This document shows positions 1-11,084 of a stretch of DNA of 64,000 nt, piece by piece (position 1 is the stretch's first letter; every line of letters begins with the position of its first letter). Where the stretch lies: contig CM056376.1 in NCBI GenBank assembly GCA_029718625.1, positions 119,878,222 to 119,942,221 on the forward strand. The letters are read 5' to 3'. The notes beneath the pieces were generated by a model. The model was not told the DNA's origin. It did no database searches and saw only the letters and a list, made by a program, of their open reading frames with translations. This DNA is from Synaphobranchus kaupii. Taxonomy: Eukaryota; Chordata; Actinopteri; Anguilliformes; Synaphobranchidae. The translations under genes and the position numbers were made by a program.

Positions 1-3000
1 ACCGCTGTTTAAACTGCATTTCCTGTTTTGGGCCCGTGATGTTACACAGAATGCAGATTACAGTCTTCGCATGCCGTGAGCATCAATTTCTCAATTGAAG
101 TGCTCGATCACTGCACCTGTAGCCAAGTGGACCCGTTACCCTCCCCAGCTGTCAGCCTGGGGAGGAGTGAGCACCAGCCCGTTTCGTCATCTTTCTAAAA
201 TATCACCCTCCTCTCCACCAACCCCCCCCCCCCCCCCCCCCCGCAGGCCCTTATTTCTATGACAAAGGTGCTGAGCATTTAGCGCAAGGTGCTTCACACC
301 CTTCACTTAATGTAATATCAACAGCCATACTTCTTTGTGTGAACCTCTACCTTATTGGTTAGTTTAAGGCAAAAACGTCTTGAGGTTCGAATACACATAC
401 AGACGTGTGTTTCTACATGCAGGGCGAAAGATCCAAATCAAAATGGGACGCTGTTGTGAAAGGAGCACACTGTGATGGCAATTGTCTGGTTTAGACAGGG
501 TCACATTTTCTCAGGACCAGGAATCGGAAAATGTTTGGCATTTAAAAAAAAAAAAAATCTCATGCACTCGAGTGCATCTGTGTCATCACCAACACTTTGC
601 TACGCTCAGTGTATTTTAACCCAAAAAAGGATTCATGGTTTGCGTTTATTAACTCGGGACTACATTTGTCTCCAGCAAAGGTATTCTGGAGAGCGAAGGT
701 CTGAAGGTGTTACTGAGGAACACAGGTAAACTAATGAGCGTAGTGCGTGTAGGCCATAGGCTAGCCCTTTTTGCAATATGGGGTTAAACACTTGATGTTT
801 CCTAGTTCAGTCTCTCCCCCAGTTAAAAGAGCCATCCTGGGCAATTTTTTTAAACCCTACAATCACAGCGGATTCCAGGCCCGTGTACGAGTGGGAACAG
901 GTCATCACTTGAGTAACGGCTCTGTACGTATGTGTGTGTGCGTGCGCGCGTGCGTGTGTGTTCATGTGTGTATCAGCCTCCTGCTCTGTCCTGCTGCTGC
1001 CTGTCATCCATTTCACCTGAGCAACGGTGACCACTGACACAGCGTTAGTGTAACGTTACGGCAACAGCATGGGAACCTTCCCTCTCAGGATCTTCCGTCC
1101 TCAGCCCCAGCCTTCAGATGTGTTATCTCATGTCATTAAACATAATGTGGTGAGGTAGTCCCTCTGCCCTGTATGATGACATTCAGGGAACAGTGTGGTG
1201 CTTGTCTGGAAGTATTATACAAGCAGAACGCAAAATGAGAAAACGGTGAGGTAAACAGAATATTAAGATACAAACGACACCATATTTTACGAAGCTTCTG
1301 GCATACTCTGCGGCGATTGGAATTGGGTTAGATGGGGAGGCGGAGTTAAATTATTTGTGTGATATGTCATGTTTACAAACAAAATATCTTAAATGCATAG
1401 AAATAACAGCTGGTTTATTTACGTTTATTTAAGAACTGGAACGCATTCCGTTTTGTGCCCCCGGGCCCTCTAGCTCTACCCACGTTAGCTCAGCGCTAGG
1501 CCCAGACCTGTCCACTCCTGTTTGGAAGCATTTAAATTATAATTTGTACCTCGAAAAGATGGAGTTAGCGGGAGAGTAATTGTCCCCGGTGTCCCTAGCT
1601 TTAATCCCTCCTCAGCCCTTTGCACAAACTAGCCAGTCAGAACACGGGAGTTGGTACACACGGCAGCTTTATCCTGGGATAGCTGTGAATAGCTTTAACC
1701 CCCATTGTCCACAGCTGTTGCCTAATGGGAAGACATATTTCTTCCAACAGAGTTACAATCCGATGGACAGATTAAGCCAACGTCACAGTGTGAGAGTCGA
1801 AACCCAGTTTTGAATCTCCATGGGTAAGAATTTGTACTCACATTAGAGTTTCTTCTACTCTTCTACAAATGATTAGTGTGAAATACAAGTACAAATGTAT
1901 ATCCATAAAGATTCAAAATGAAGCCTTTTCAAAACTTTTTTTTTTTTTTTTTTCAAACCGTCATTCGGAGATTAAAACCAGGAGAACAAATTCCTGCCCT
2001 GGGAGAACAGTGTCAGAAATCCCATGATTCATAGCTTTGCAGACAATCTGTGCACAACCATTGACCAAATTTTTTACACTAATTTCAAATGAAAAATATT
2101 ACTTTTTTATTCCAAGGGTGCAAAACTCTTCATGCGGGTACAAATTCATGCACAAAGGGCATTCAAAACCGAGTTTCAACTTTTCAAAACCTGTTTCAAA
2201 CTTTCAAAGCTGGCTTTCAACATTTCAAAACTTTTTCAACCTCTCGAATTATGACGTTGATTTAACGCTGTATGTATCCGGCCAGCCAATGTGAAATTAG
2301 TCATCTTTCGCGGTCTTTACAAAAAAAGCTACTTTCCTTGTTCAGCTTTGAAATAATTAAGGACATTTGTTTTTGCCAACAGGATGTGTTGTGCATTTAC
2401 AAACCATTTTTAGGGCTTTTTATTTGTGTGGGTTTAGTATGTAATGCTGCCCTTAACACCATCACTGGTTTTAATTCAAGAAAAGCTTTAATTTATTTCA
2501 GGTATATGTAAGTGCCCTAGAATTCACTATGGGTCCGTGCCCGAATATGATCCCTGTTACCTGCCCCCTGTCCACTCAGACCCCTTTGTACTATGTGCCC
2601 TCTCCCCTCACTTTGCAAGCAGTGCAGAAGAAATCCTGCAAAACTCTTTCTAAACTAGTGAGGAAGTAGAAGCAATAAGTAATATTTTTTGTTTATTATT
2701 ATTGAGAATATCAATCAGTTTACATATGACACAGGTTACAAAGTGTAGATTATGAATAAAGATAGAATTAACAAAAATTAAAAAGTTGTTCGTAATATGC
2801 CCTGTTCTTGTATCATAGACATGCATACGCTCTATGTCTCTACAACTTGTAGTTTTTACTTCCGGGTTACTTCCTGAAATTGTCAGATGAGTGTGCTCCT
2901 GAATCCCCTCAACAAAACCCCAGAAATAAGGGTTTCATCCTGGGTTTTTTTTTTTTTTCATCCCCATTTCTGTGAAAATTTCCCACTCAAGAGCTTTTTG

Positions 3001-3517
3001 GGGAATATGCGCCCTCAAGGGGTGAAGGGATCATATTTGGTCACAGCCCATGTGTTATAGAGAAAGGCAGTAGAACTAGTGTACATGTACATGACCTTGT
3101 TCCCACTATATACTGACCCTAATTGACATAAATTATAAACCAATTATATAACTTACTCTCCCTTTTAGCATTGGACCAGTTGCATAAACATTAGATATGA
3201 TTGAGTCGGCCCTTATTTGACCCTAATGACCCAGTCAAACTTAAAAACTATTACTGAATGTAATTCTGCGAGGCCAGGCCACCTGGAAATGCCTTTTGTC
3301 TGTTTAGCTTTAAAATACGAGCTTTCTTGTATTCTTTTCTCATGTGTATAGTGTCTAAACATGCGATTATTCTCGTGCTGTTCAAAGGCTCTCATTGACT
3401 TCCCCTTAATGGCCGTCTTTTATTCCCTGTAGAAGAGTGTTTTGTCATGGCCTGTGGACAGTCAGATTGTGTTATATGAAACGATGATTAATCAATCTCT
3501 TTTATTGCTGTTCTCAG
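1..3517. other. npm intronic or upstream sequence without a recognised exon
   Basis: No splice-flanked segment matching the nucleophosmin core or acidic domains was found on the + strand, so this is probably one long intron. It contains a poly-C run of 21 (222-242), a TG/CG alternating tract (about 930-966), a poly-T run (about 1938-1953), and a stretch with repeated TTTCAAAAC-like words (about 1926-2240). Reading frames here are short and lack homology. Confidence 0.6.
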
Positions 3518-3616
3518 GTAGCAGGAGGGGGCAAAGACAAGTCTGGAGCGGGAACATCCCAAAAACCGCTTACAGTGAGCGACTTCAAGAAGAAACTGAC
3601 CACCGTGTCCAAAGTG
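3518..3616 (+). CDS. npm: npm third-last exon
   Basis: The acceptor is ttctcag before 3518 and the donor is gtgagc at 3617. Read in phase 0 it gives 33 residues: a glycine/lysine-rich linker (VAGGGKDKSGAG) and then TVSDFKKKLTTVSKV, helix 1 of the C-terminal domain. The basic, low-complexity start fits the lysine-rich linker that precedes this helix in NPM1. The preceding exon could not be found upstream within the window. Confidence 0.85.
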
Positions 3617-5862
3617 GTGAGCCCAGACGACCTCTTCTGTTCTTGTGCAAATGGGCACTGTGACACAACCAATGCATCTTTGAAAAAAGTAAAATGCCTG
3701 AATTGTGCGGATTCTCTGTCACTTGAAAATCACGTTGTGTCGAATTACTCGTGCACTCACACAAACCCAGACATGCACATACTCACACACACACACAAGC
3801 ATAAACACATACTCACACATACACACGCCTCTGCATTCACACACATACACGCAAAACCTTCAGGCTCCCCATGTTCAATTAGCTTCTCCCAGAGGAGCCC
3901 TGTGGCATCACACCAGAGGACACAGAGTCTACCACCAATTCCAGTGTAATAAGTAGCGATAATGATGACAAGTTTTCAGCCTCACTCAGACGTCTATAGT
4001 TATTGTAATGCGGATGTCCAGATGACGTTGAGAATTTCCATAACTTTGGTTTGCCTCCTCTTCAAATGAACATTAGTTTCTATAGGTTGTGCTTGTGATG
4101 AATGAACATTTCTCAGGGCGAAAGCTTTTTAAAAATATTTAATGTATTTATATAATATTCTAGTATGCGATATGCATGCGGGTATTGATCAACAGGAATC
4201 GGTAACATGTTTTAGTTCACTTTAAACCATCCTAAATGATAAACCTGATCCTCTCCTGTCCACCAGGGAAAATCTCTTCCAAAAACAAAGCAGAAGTTTG
4301 AAAATTATGCCCGAAATTCTTTGCAGATTTCGGATAACAAGGTGAGTATGGTGAGCGCCGTTCCTCACAACAATAAGACATTGCATAGAAATGACAAATA
4401 TGAGCAGTTTATACATCGGTACCTCATAGACGGCTGAAGTGAGTGCATGTGTCAACTGCACCTTTCCCAGTATGCAAGCATCCATTTATGTCCAGAGTAA
4501 AATGTTAGTGCTCATGTTTTTAAATGGAAAAGGGATTATAAAACTGAAGGGGTACAGCAGTCCTCGATTAGTCTGATGGGTTTTACTCTGAGGAAGGCTT
4601 ATAGCCGAAGCGCGCGATCGCTCCCTCTCCGGTTGCCGGCCAAAAAATGAGCGGCGAGAGAGAACACGTCTCTCAGTTCCTCTCACCGCGGTCGCCTGCA
4701 GGGCCTTTTTTTCTTAATCGAATATCGTTCCGAGCATTACGTCCGAGAGGTCATCACAAGAAATGAGCCGTTTATCACCGTTTATCACCATTTATCATCG
4801 AGACGAAAGGAATTTGAATGAGAAGCGAGAGGTCACGTGTCCTGCGAGGCGGTGAGGATTATAGGAGTCCTGGATTCCCTCTGCCACTGGAACGGGAGTG
4901 AATCTGCCATTCGGTTATTTACTGCCGTTTGCTCTCCCAGGGACGCCTCCTGCAGCCTAATGAATGTGAACCGTACCAGGCGCTCACTCACTCAAGGCCA
5001 TTTGCCAATTGGAGGGGAGGACCGGTGCGATATAGAGCATTTTATATTTTACATAAACGCACTCACTGTCAGGGCAATACCTTTGAGCCACTGCAATACG
5101 GTTAATGGATATTTTGATGTGTTATATGATGATGATGATGATAAGGACACGCATCCTTGTTTTTAACCTTTCCCTTGCTGTGAAATACACCTCTGTATTG
5201 CAGTTGCGTCCTCCCCTAATAAAATCATATATTTAGGGGTTTTGTCAGAAAATAGTAAGTATACCCTAGTTGATGATAATGAATAAAGGTCAATAAAGGT
5301 TATTCACCTCAACCTTTATTTACAAAGACACCATGACTGCAGCGAAGGGACTCTTTTTAATGGGTAGCCATAGCTTAGCCACATATTCTAGCCTGAATTA
5401 CTGTATTTAAAAATAATTCATGAAAGGGAAGGAAAAAAGAGAACCCTCAGAAACGTTGACCTTTAATGAGGCGACCGTTCGGGGTGAATCACGGGGAGTT
5501 CAGGAGAGCAGTTTCATCGTGAGTGGTTGTTCGCAGGTGGGGGGGGGGGGGGGGGGAACCGCTTTGAGAGATAAAAGCTGTGGTTTGAGTGCGCAGAAAC
5601 GCCCGCAGACCGTTTTTGTGCGCGAGCCAAGCGCGGATGTACCAGATCCTTTCCATTGAGGCTCTGGTCACCTGCATTCACTGTTCTCCTGCCAGCGTGT
5701 AGGAACCCTCTTGGTCTTAAAGCTCAGTAAACACTTTGCAGCATTGGAACAGGTCTCCAAGAGTTGCTTTATAATTACTTCCCCTCTTCCTTTTTTCTTC
5801 TCTTTCAGGTCATCACAGAGCTTTGGACCTTTCTACAGACCTTGCAATCTGGGAAAAAGTAA
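3518..5862 (+). CDS. npm: nucleophosmin-family gene, 3' coding part (three last exons; 5' exons outside window)
   Basis: Nucleophosmins are nuclear/nucleolar chaperones for histones and ribosomal particles. Three exons join in phase 0 (33+25+17 codons, then TAA) and match the C-terminal three-helix domain of NPM1 in order: TVSDFKKKLTTVSKV aligns with SVEDIKAKMQASIEK, GKSLPKTKQKFENY with GGSLPKVEAKFINY, and ITELWTF with IQDLWQW. The middle exon is exactly 25 codons, as in NPM1. The N-terminal pentamer core and acidic tract are not in bases 1-3517, so this is a partial gene running in from the left. Mammalian NPM2 and NPM3 lack this C-terminal domain, so it is NPM1-like or the fourth fish paralogue (npm4); I cannot decide which. 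Next to fgf24, the fourth paralogue is the better guess. All three junctions are GT-AG. Confidence 0.87.
3617..4266 (+). other. npm intron with CA-rich low-complexity stretch
   Basis: This intron holds a CA-rich, imperfect microsatellite at about 3754-3852, in which CACA blocks are broken by AT and GC. Nothing else is recognised. Reading frames across the CA-rich part give histidine/threonine-rich strings without coding character. Confidence 0.8.
4267..4341 (+). CDS. npm: npm second-last exon
   Basis: The acceptor is ccaccag before 4267 and the donor is gtgagt at 4342. The 25 codons read GKSLPKTKQKFENYARNSLQ and then ISDNK. This is helices 1-2 of the NPM1 C-terminal domain (human GGSLPKVEAKFINY...). 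Length and both intron phases equal those of the NPM1 exon, the strongest single piece of evidence for family assignment. Confidence 0.9.
4342..5808 (+). other. npm last intron; no gene inside
   Basis: 1.47 kb of intron. It contains a short run of near-repeats of CCGTTTATCACC at about 4769-4800, a GATGAT run near 5127-5142, a small inverted repeat around AATAAAGGT/ACCTTTATT (about 5282-5321), and a poly-G run of 18 at 5539-5556. No splice-flanked coding segment is seen. Confidence 0.7.
5809..5862 (+). CDS. npm: npm terminal coding exon and stop
   Basis: A long pyrimidine tract and ctttcag precede 5809. The exon encodes VITELWTFLQTLQSGKK and then TAA at 5860-5862. It aligns with the last NPM1 residues AIQDLWQWRKSL. 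The first of the two tryptophans that hold the NPM1 helix bundle together (human W288) is kept, but the second (W290) is phenylalanine. The chain continues about five residues further and ends in KK. In NPM1 both tryptophans are needed for nucleolar retention, so localisation may differ. Confidence 0.83.
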   Translation, partial: VITELWTFLQTLQSGKK

Positions 5863-6509
5863 CTAATTGTGCTGTGTTTATGGTCAAAATGTAGTTTTTA
5901 ACCCAGTTTTTTTTAATTATTATTTTTTTTTATTCTGTACCTGCATTCAGCTATGTCTCTCTAAGGTGTGTGTTGATGGAGTTCCATTATGTGGGTGATG
6001 AGGGATTCCAGGTTGAACACGTCGAACCCGTTCTACTTGGCTTCGTGCACGGCTAGCGCAAGCGACCCACGTTGGACGTCGGTATTTCTCGCTGCTCAAA
6101 AAGATTTCCGACCCTGAAATTTAGCAGCAAACGGTTTCAAGTTAATGTTCAGTCGCACGAAAGTACGGTACTATTGCAAGACGATTGAGGGCACAGAAAA
6201 TAAGTGTTCTGTGCAGCTCGTATTTCGAATCCAAGCACTGTAAGTCCGTCTATTGGTTATTAAGCGAACCGATTATTGTTTAGTCCGTCTAGTAAATTAA
6301 TCCACTGATGCTATAAAATTTGACATAATTATGGCTGTGATAAAATATCACAGGAGCGTGATCATTTTTGAGAAGAAGAAAGGTTTGTACTGGTTCTCAC
6401 GGTTATTGGCTGCGGTGCCGTTCAGCCGGGAGCAGGTCTTAATCTTGCACTACCCTTACCAAGGCTTCCGTGTTGCCTTTGGAATACGGAGACCTTTGTG
6501 TAAATTGTA

Positions 6510-6515
6510 AATAAA
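6510..6515 (+). terminator. candidate npm poly(A) signal
   Basis: This is the first canonical AATAAA downstream of the npm stop codon, about 650 bases after it. A T-rich stretch at 5906-5932 lies in the presumed 3' UTR. No transcript evidence is available. Confidence 0.4.
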
Positions 6516-9500
6516 CGTCAGCTCCGCTGTATATAGTCCCAGACGTTGTCTGCACTCTGCAAAGGCAGCTTTAGCATTGAAAAAGGGATGAATGTGGATA
6601 TTTGTCCAATACCTGAGGCTGTTATGTGGAAACAAATCCCCCTCCTTTGTTTTTCTTCTGTAATCCTTCGCTGACAGCTGCAAAGGTGGGCGTGTTCATT
6701 CAGTCAGGTTTTAATATCACCGCGCCGTTTGAAACTTCAGTCAGCACATACTTAACAGGACATAAGAGCTGCTTTCAAAAGAATTTAGAAAAGAAAAAAG
6801 GATTTAATATGTGGACAAGCGTCAAATGTATTGCTGAATTGAAAAGCAGGTGTTTTCCTTTAAGCCGATGTCGAAGAGACACGCTTGCTAATCTAGCATG
6901 TGGCTAATTGATTTCTGGTTGATGTCACTCAAAACACAAAAGCCAGAAGCATGGCACATTTCCCCCCTTTCCATTACATCATGGTCGTGTTTTTCCTTAT
7001 CCTATTTCCTGTGTTAATATTCTGTTCTCTTATCGTTACCTTTGTGTTGCGTGCCGTACAGAAATGCTGTTTGTAGTTCCTATTTAGTTGCCCTTACTTT
7101 TCAAAAATTGAAATTTGAAAATAAGTAAATTTGTTTAGAAATTTTCAATTCTTCCCTTAATTTGTGTGATCGTTTGTGGCTAGCCACGTGATTTGGGAAA
7201 TCGTTAGTTTTAATTGCAGAAGGTGAAATTGTATTTTATTTCCAATGCAGTTGATATAAATGCCATTACTTGTGTACTGCTTGCATCATTTACACTGAGA
7301 GCAGAATACGTTTCCGTCCACTGCTCCACATTTACACACTTTGTTCTTTAACGGGGTTTGCCATGCCGTTAGTGGTCCTGAATGGAGCAGGTTTGTCCTG
7401 GCCAATCCACAACTCTCTTTGAAGCGCTCGCCTGTCCTGTCCTAGATTCGGCACTTATACACCATTTTTTATTTTATTTTATTTTGATATTATTCAGTGT
7501 ATGCATAATGCACTAACATTAGCTTCAAAGCTTGACCACCAATCTCATTTCATGGATGACTGGTCTAATGCACCTGCAAGGGGAGGTCTGGCTGGTAACT
7601 TACATGACGTCAGCCACTCTCCTGTGCGCTGCACCAATGAGAGGAAACTACACTTTGGGTGTGTCTAAAAACCTCAGGAGGTGAACTCTCACAATGCCTG
7701 TCAATCAAACCATAAGCCTGCCCCCTAATACCATTTGCCCAATAGGGGTGCATATACCGCTTTTTCTTTTTTTAAAGGTGAAACCAGGTTGACTCAATTC
7801 GCGGCCTCCGTTCCCTGGTAAAGGTTGGCTCGTTATGACCCCCTTGGAACAGTGCTGTACAGTGAGGGTGAGTCTGGTTCCAGCTCTGCAGTGGAAAAGG
7901 GCCGTAGTTATCCAGGACTCTTTCAGATCTGCAGTAGAAGAGGGGCATAACCAAAGCAGACAGGCCGCGCTGTACAGAAGCGATGTTGCTTGAGGCCACG
8001 TTCTTAACAGGGAAAAGGTGGAAACTGCTGACTCGTACTCGTTTTTCACACGCCAGACTGTTTCCAAAGAGATTCTTGCTCACGTTCCGAAATAATTGGC
8101 GGACCTCGCAAGCGTCTTGAGGTTGAACATATCGGTCTTCTTTTTTCTCTCAACTTTTTCCCTAATTAAAAACGAGACTTGTCAATCCTGTGAGGATTTG
8201 TCGTTTTATTTTTCAGCAGTAGCGTCATGTCCTGTTCCTCCAGAGAGTATTGCATCACTCAAAAAAAGCCTTTCACAATATGACTAAACCTGGATTCTCA
8301 GGAGCAGCGCTCTTGTGTAAAGCCAGGGCCTTTATGGTATAAGCGTCCCTCATCTTCAGCAAGGACCTTGCATTCAGTACATCTTCATTTAGGCTCCGTT
8401 ATGATGAATTTCACTTGACCTGTGGTTTACTGCCATTTGTTATGTAAAGAACTTTGGGTCTAAGCGTGTACAATGTACCATTCACATTTGCATACTTAAG
8501 GGTTTGCGTTTTATTCATAAGTCATGCGTAATGACCGTAATCTCCACCTCAATTGCCATATATATCACTGTGTGTTCATTTAGTTATGAACAGCATGGGA
8601 GGGGTTCTCGATGTCTTTTACATCTCAACCAATTAATCGTTGTGTCAATTGGGGGTGTTGGATGTTGCTTGTGCTGCCAACCTCCCCATCTTTCGACCCA
8701 TAACTGCATATTTTTTTGTTATACCTGGGAAACTTCATTTTAAGGGTACAAGTGAAAATGTTTTTCCTCAGTTAAACTTGTTTACCAGATGCCTTTATAC
8801 GTGTTCTACACAGTAAATGAAACCCGGTGTACTTGTGAGGGCTTATTGTCCAAATGGCTAAGTTGATAATGACCAATTTATTATTTTTTCAATTTTGCTC
8901 TGAAATGGTATGGCTTACGGTTTCTCGCTCTCCCATGACCTCATTTATTTTGGATTGTGGCCCATGGAAAACCGCTGTTGTCGGGTCAAATTGAAAATAT
9001 TAAGGTAAAGAAGGACAATTTGGAAGGTTTGTGTTTGGGGCCAAACATAATTGGAGTTCAGAGGCATAGGATTAAAAGAGCATTAATAAGACATGGACAG
9101 GGTTCAACAGCAGGTGCACATTGACAACACAGGCACAGTCTGTGTGGTAGGATGCTACAGAGAAACAGCAATGAGCTAATGGATAATTTTGTGCTTCAGG
9201 ATTCTGAGGCACAAGGGATGCACAATTTCACATCCTATAAGGGTTTAAATTTGCTACAGAAACAAATGACCACTAACAGTAACACGTCACCATCATATTG
9301 TGTCATCAAAAATGTGGCACAGGGAGCATTACCTTCATAGTGTTAATATTATTTTTTTACTCACGGGAAATTTAAATGGGTAGCTTGACTGCTGTGAGCT
9401 TATAAACAGTACTCCCTTTCAGGTTGTGCTTGAAAATGCATTCAAGTCAAGTGTGGTAATGCACTGAAAATATTTGTTTTCCAAGGTTTATATAGAACAT

Positions 9501-9905
9501 GCACTTCATATGTACGCCACATGGCGGCAGTAATGGTCAACTCTTACTTTAAAGAACAGAAAACCCTCGGAGTACAGATATACTCCTATATATGAGCAAG
9601 CTGTCACTCAAAAAAAAATAAAAAAATAAAGGATATCTGTATCACTCCGCTCATGTGAAATTGCCTCACAAGCCACAGAGGGGCTTTCCAGGTTGTATTT
9701 GAGGCCAGGAAATGGACTTTTCCCAGTGTTTTTTTCCCTGGATATGCGGACATACTGCTGGAGTAAAGTGGATCAGCTTTGAGTTTTGTCACCTTTAAGT
9801 GTCTTAAGTGTTGTTATACAGAGTTAAACATAATACATTTACCTGATTTGTCTAACACGGCCTGAGGGACCCAAATGTCCTTCCATGGAAACCATCCCTC
9901 CCTTT
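6516..9905. other. intergenic, nothing recognised
   Basis: AT-rich single-copy-looking DNA. I see no exon, RNA gene or element with visible ends. The longest minus-strand frame (7705-8067) has no recognisable motif. Confidence 0.6.
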
Positions 9906-9920
9906 ACCCTTGAAAATGTT

Positions 9921-10270
9921 TGACGCTAAGCAGGTGTGTGCTTGGTTAGTGTTTGGATGGGAGACCTTTGGATGTCACTTGTGGAAGAAGCTCTCCCCTC
10001 TGGACGAATAGAAAATCTAGTATGTTAACTGACGTTTCAGAAGAGGGGTTAAACCGAGGACCTGACTCACTGTGCTCATTAAAGGCCCTTTTTAGAAAGA
10101 GTAGGGGTGTTCTAGTGAAATTACTACCAAAACATGGCTCTGTACATCTGACCATCATATACATGTGATTGGCCTTTCCTATCAAATTTAATTCTCCATT
10201 CTCATTCTCGTTCATTACAAGTGAATTGAGAGTTTGTGGCCTGCCTGGTTAAATAAAGATCAAATATAAA
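9921..10270 (+). mobile_element. 5S-rRNA-derived SINE (SINE3-like)
   Basis: Bases 9921-9967 read GACGCTAAGCAG, then CTTGGTTAGTGTTTGGATGG and GAGACC. This is the internal control region of 5S rRNA (box A, intermediate element, box C). It continues into an unrelated body and ends in a tail, TGCCTGGTTAAATAAAGATC (10242-10261), of the type common in fish SINEs. The head plus LINE-type tail is the build of SINE3 elements described in zebrafish. The 5' part of the 5S head is missing or diverged. This is not a functional 5S gene. Confidence 0.75.
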
Positions 10271-10721
10271 TTAAATGTTAACGGAATTGAGAAATGTACA
10301 CATCGACCACTCTGCACCCAGAACAGTAAGCATTAGCACCTATGGATTCTGGTAAGGCGCCTGTATTTAGTCTGGTGAAGAAGACTCCACTACACTGAAG
10401 AATCAAACTAAAGACCGACCCAATGCAAATGCTCTTTAATTTTAAAAAAATAAATAATCCTGTTGCATGAAAAAAATTTTGAGAAAGTACAAGTCAATAA
10501 TGAATAAACAAATAAATACATTTAACTGTAAACATAAATTAACAGATGACTAAATAAGACTCAATTTGAATAGATAAATAGTTTTTGATGTAGCGTTCTA
10601 ATATATTTTTTCAATTTATTTTACATCTGTGCATTACGTAAACTTACTGCTTACTAATATGATGATAAAAGAGTACATATTTTAAAATACTTTAATAATT
10701 TATCCACTAATTTGTTTTGCA

Positions 10722-11084
10722 ATATAGTGCACTCCAAAATGCTAGGACAGTGACACGTTTTGTGTTGTTTTGGCTCTGTACTCCGGCACATTATATTTGA
10801 AATGGAACAGTGACTGAGGTTATTTAAGTTTATGTTCATTTGTCCAATGACTTTTGGTGCCCTAAAATGGGGGGGGGGGGGGGGGGGGGCGGGGGGTGTG
10901 TGTGTGTGTAAAAATTGCTACACGGTTCACCCGATATGGATGTAAAAACCTTCAAATTAAAGCTGAAAGTCTGCACTCTAACCTCATAGTCACTGTTCCA
11001 TTTAAAATCCAATGTGCTGGTGTACAGAGCCGAAACAACAAAAAATGTGTCACTGTCCTAACATTTATGAACTGCACTGTATAT
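10722..11084. mobile_element. fold-back (MITE-like) element
   Basis: The left arm (AGTGCACTCC, then GCTAGGACAGTGACAC at about 10741-10756) is the reverse complement of the right arm (GTGTCACTGTCCTAAC at about 11048-11063, then GCACTGTAT). The pairing continues inward through GGCTCTGTAC and GGAACAGTGACT. A poly-G run of 21 at 10869-10889, a further G block and (TG)n sit in the loop. There is no coding capacity. Family not assigned. Confidence 0.65.

Noticed and set aside
9921..9967. Possible 5S rRNA gene
   Set aside because: Only the internal control region is present; the 5' part and the 3' end of 5S are absent and the sequence runs into a SINE body.
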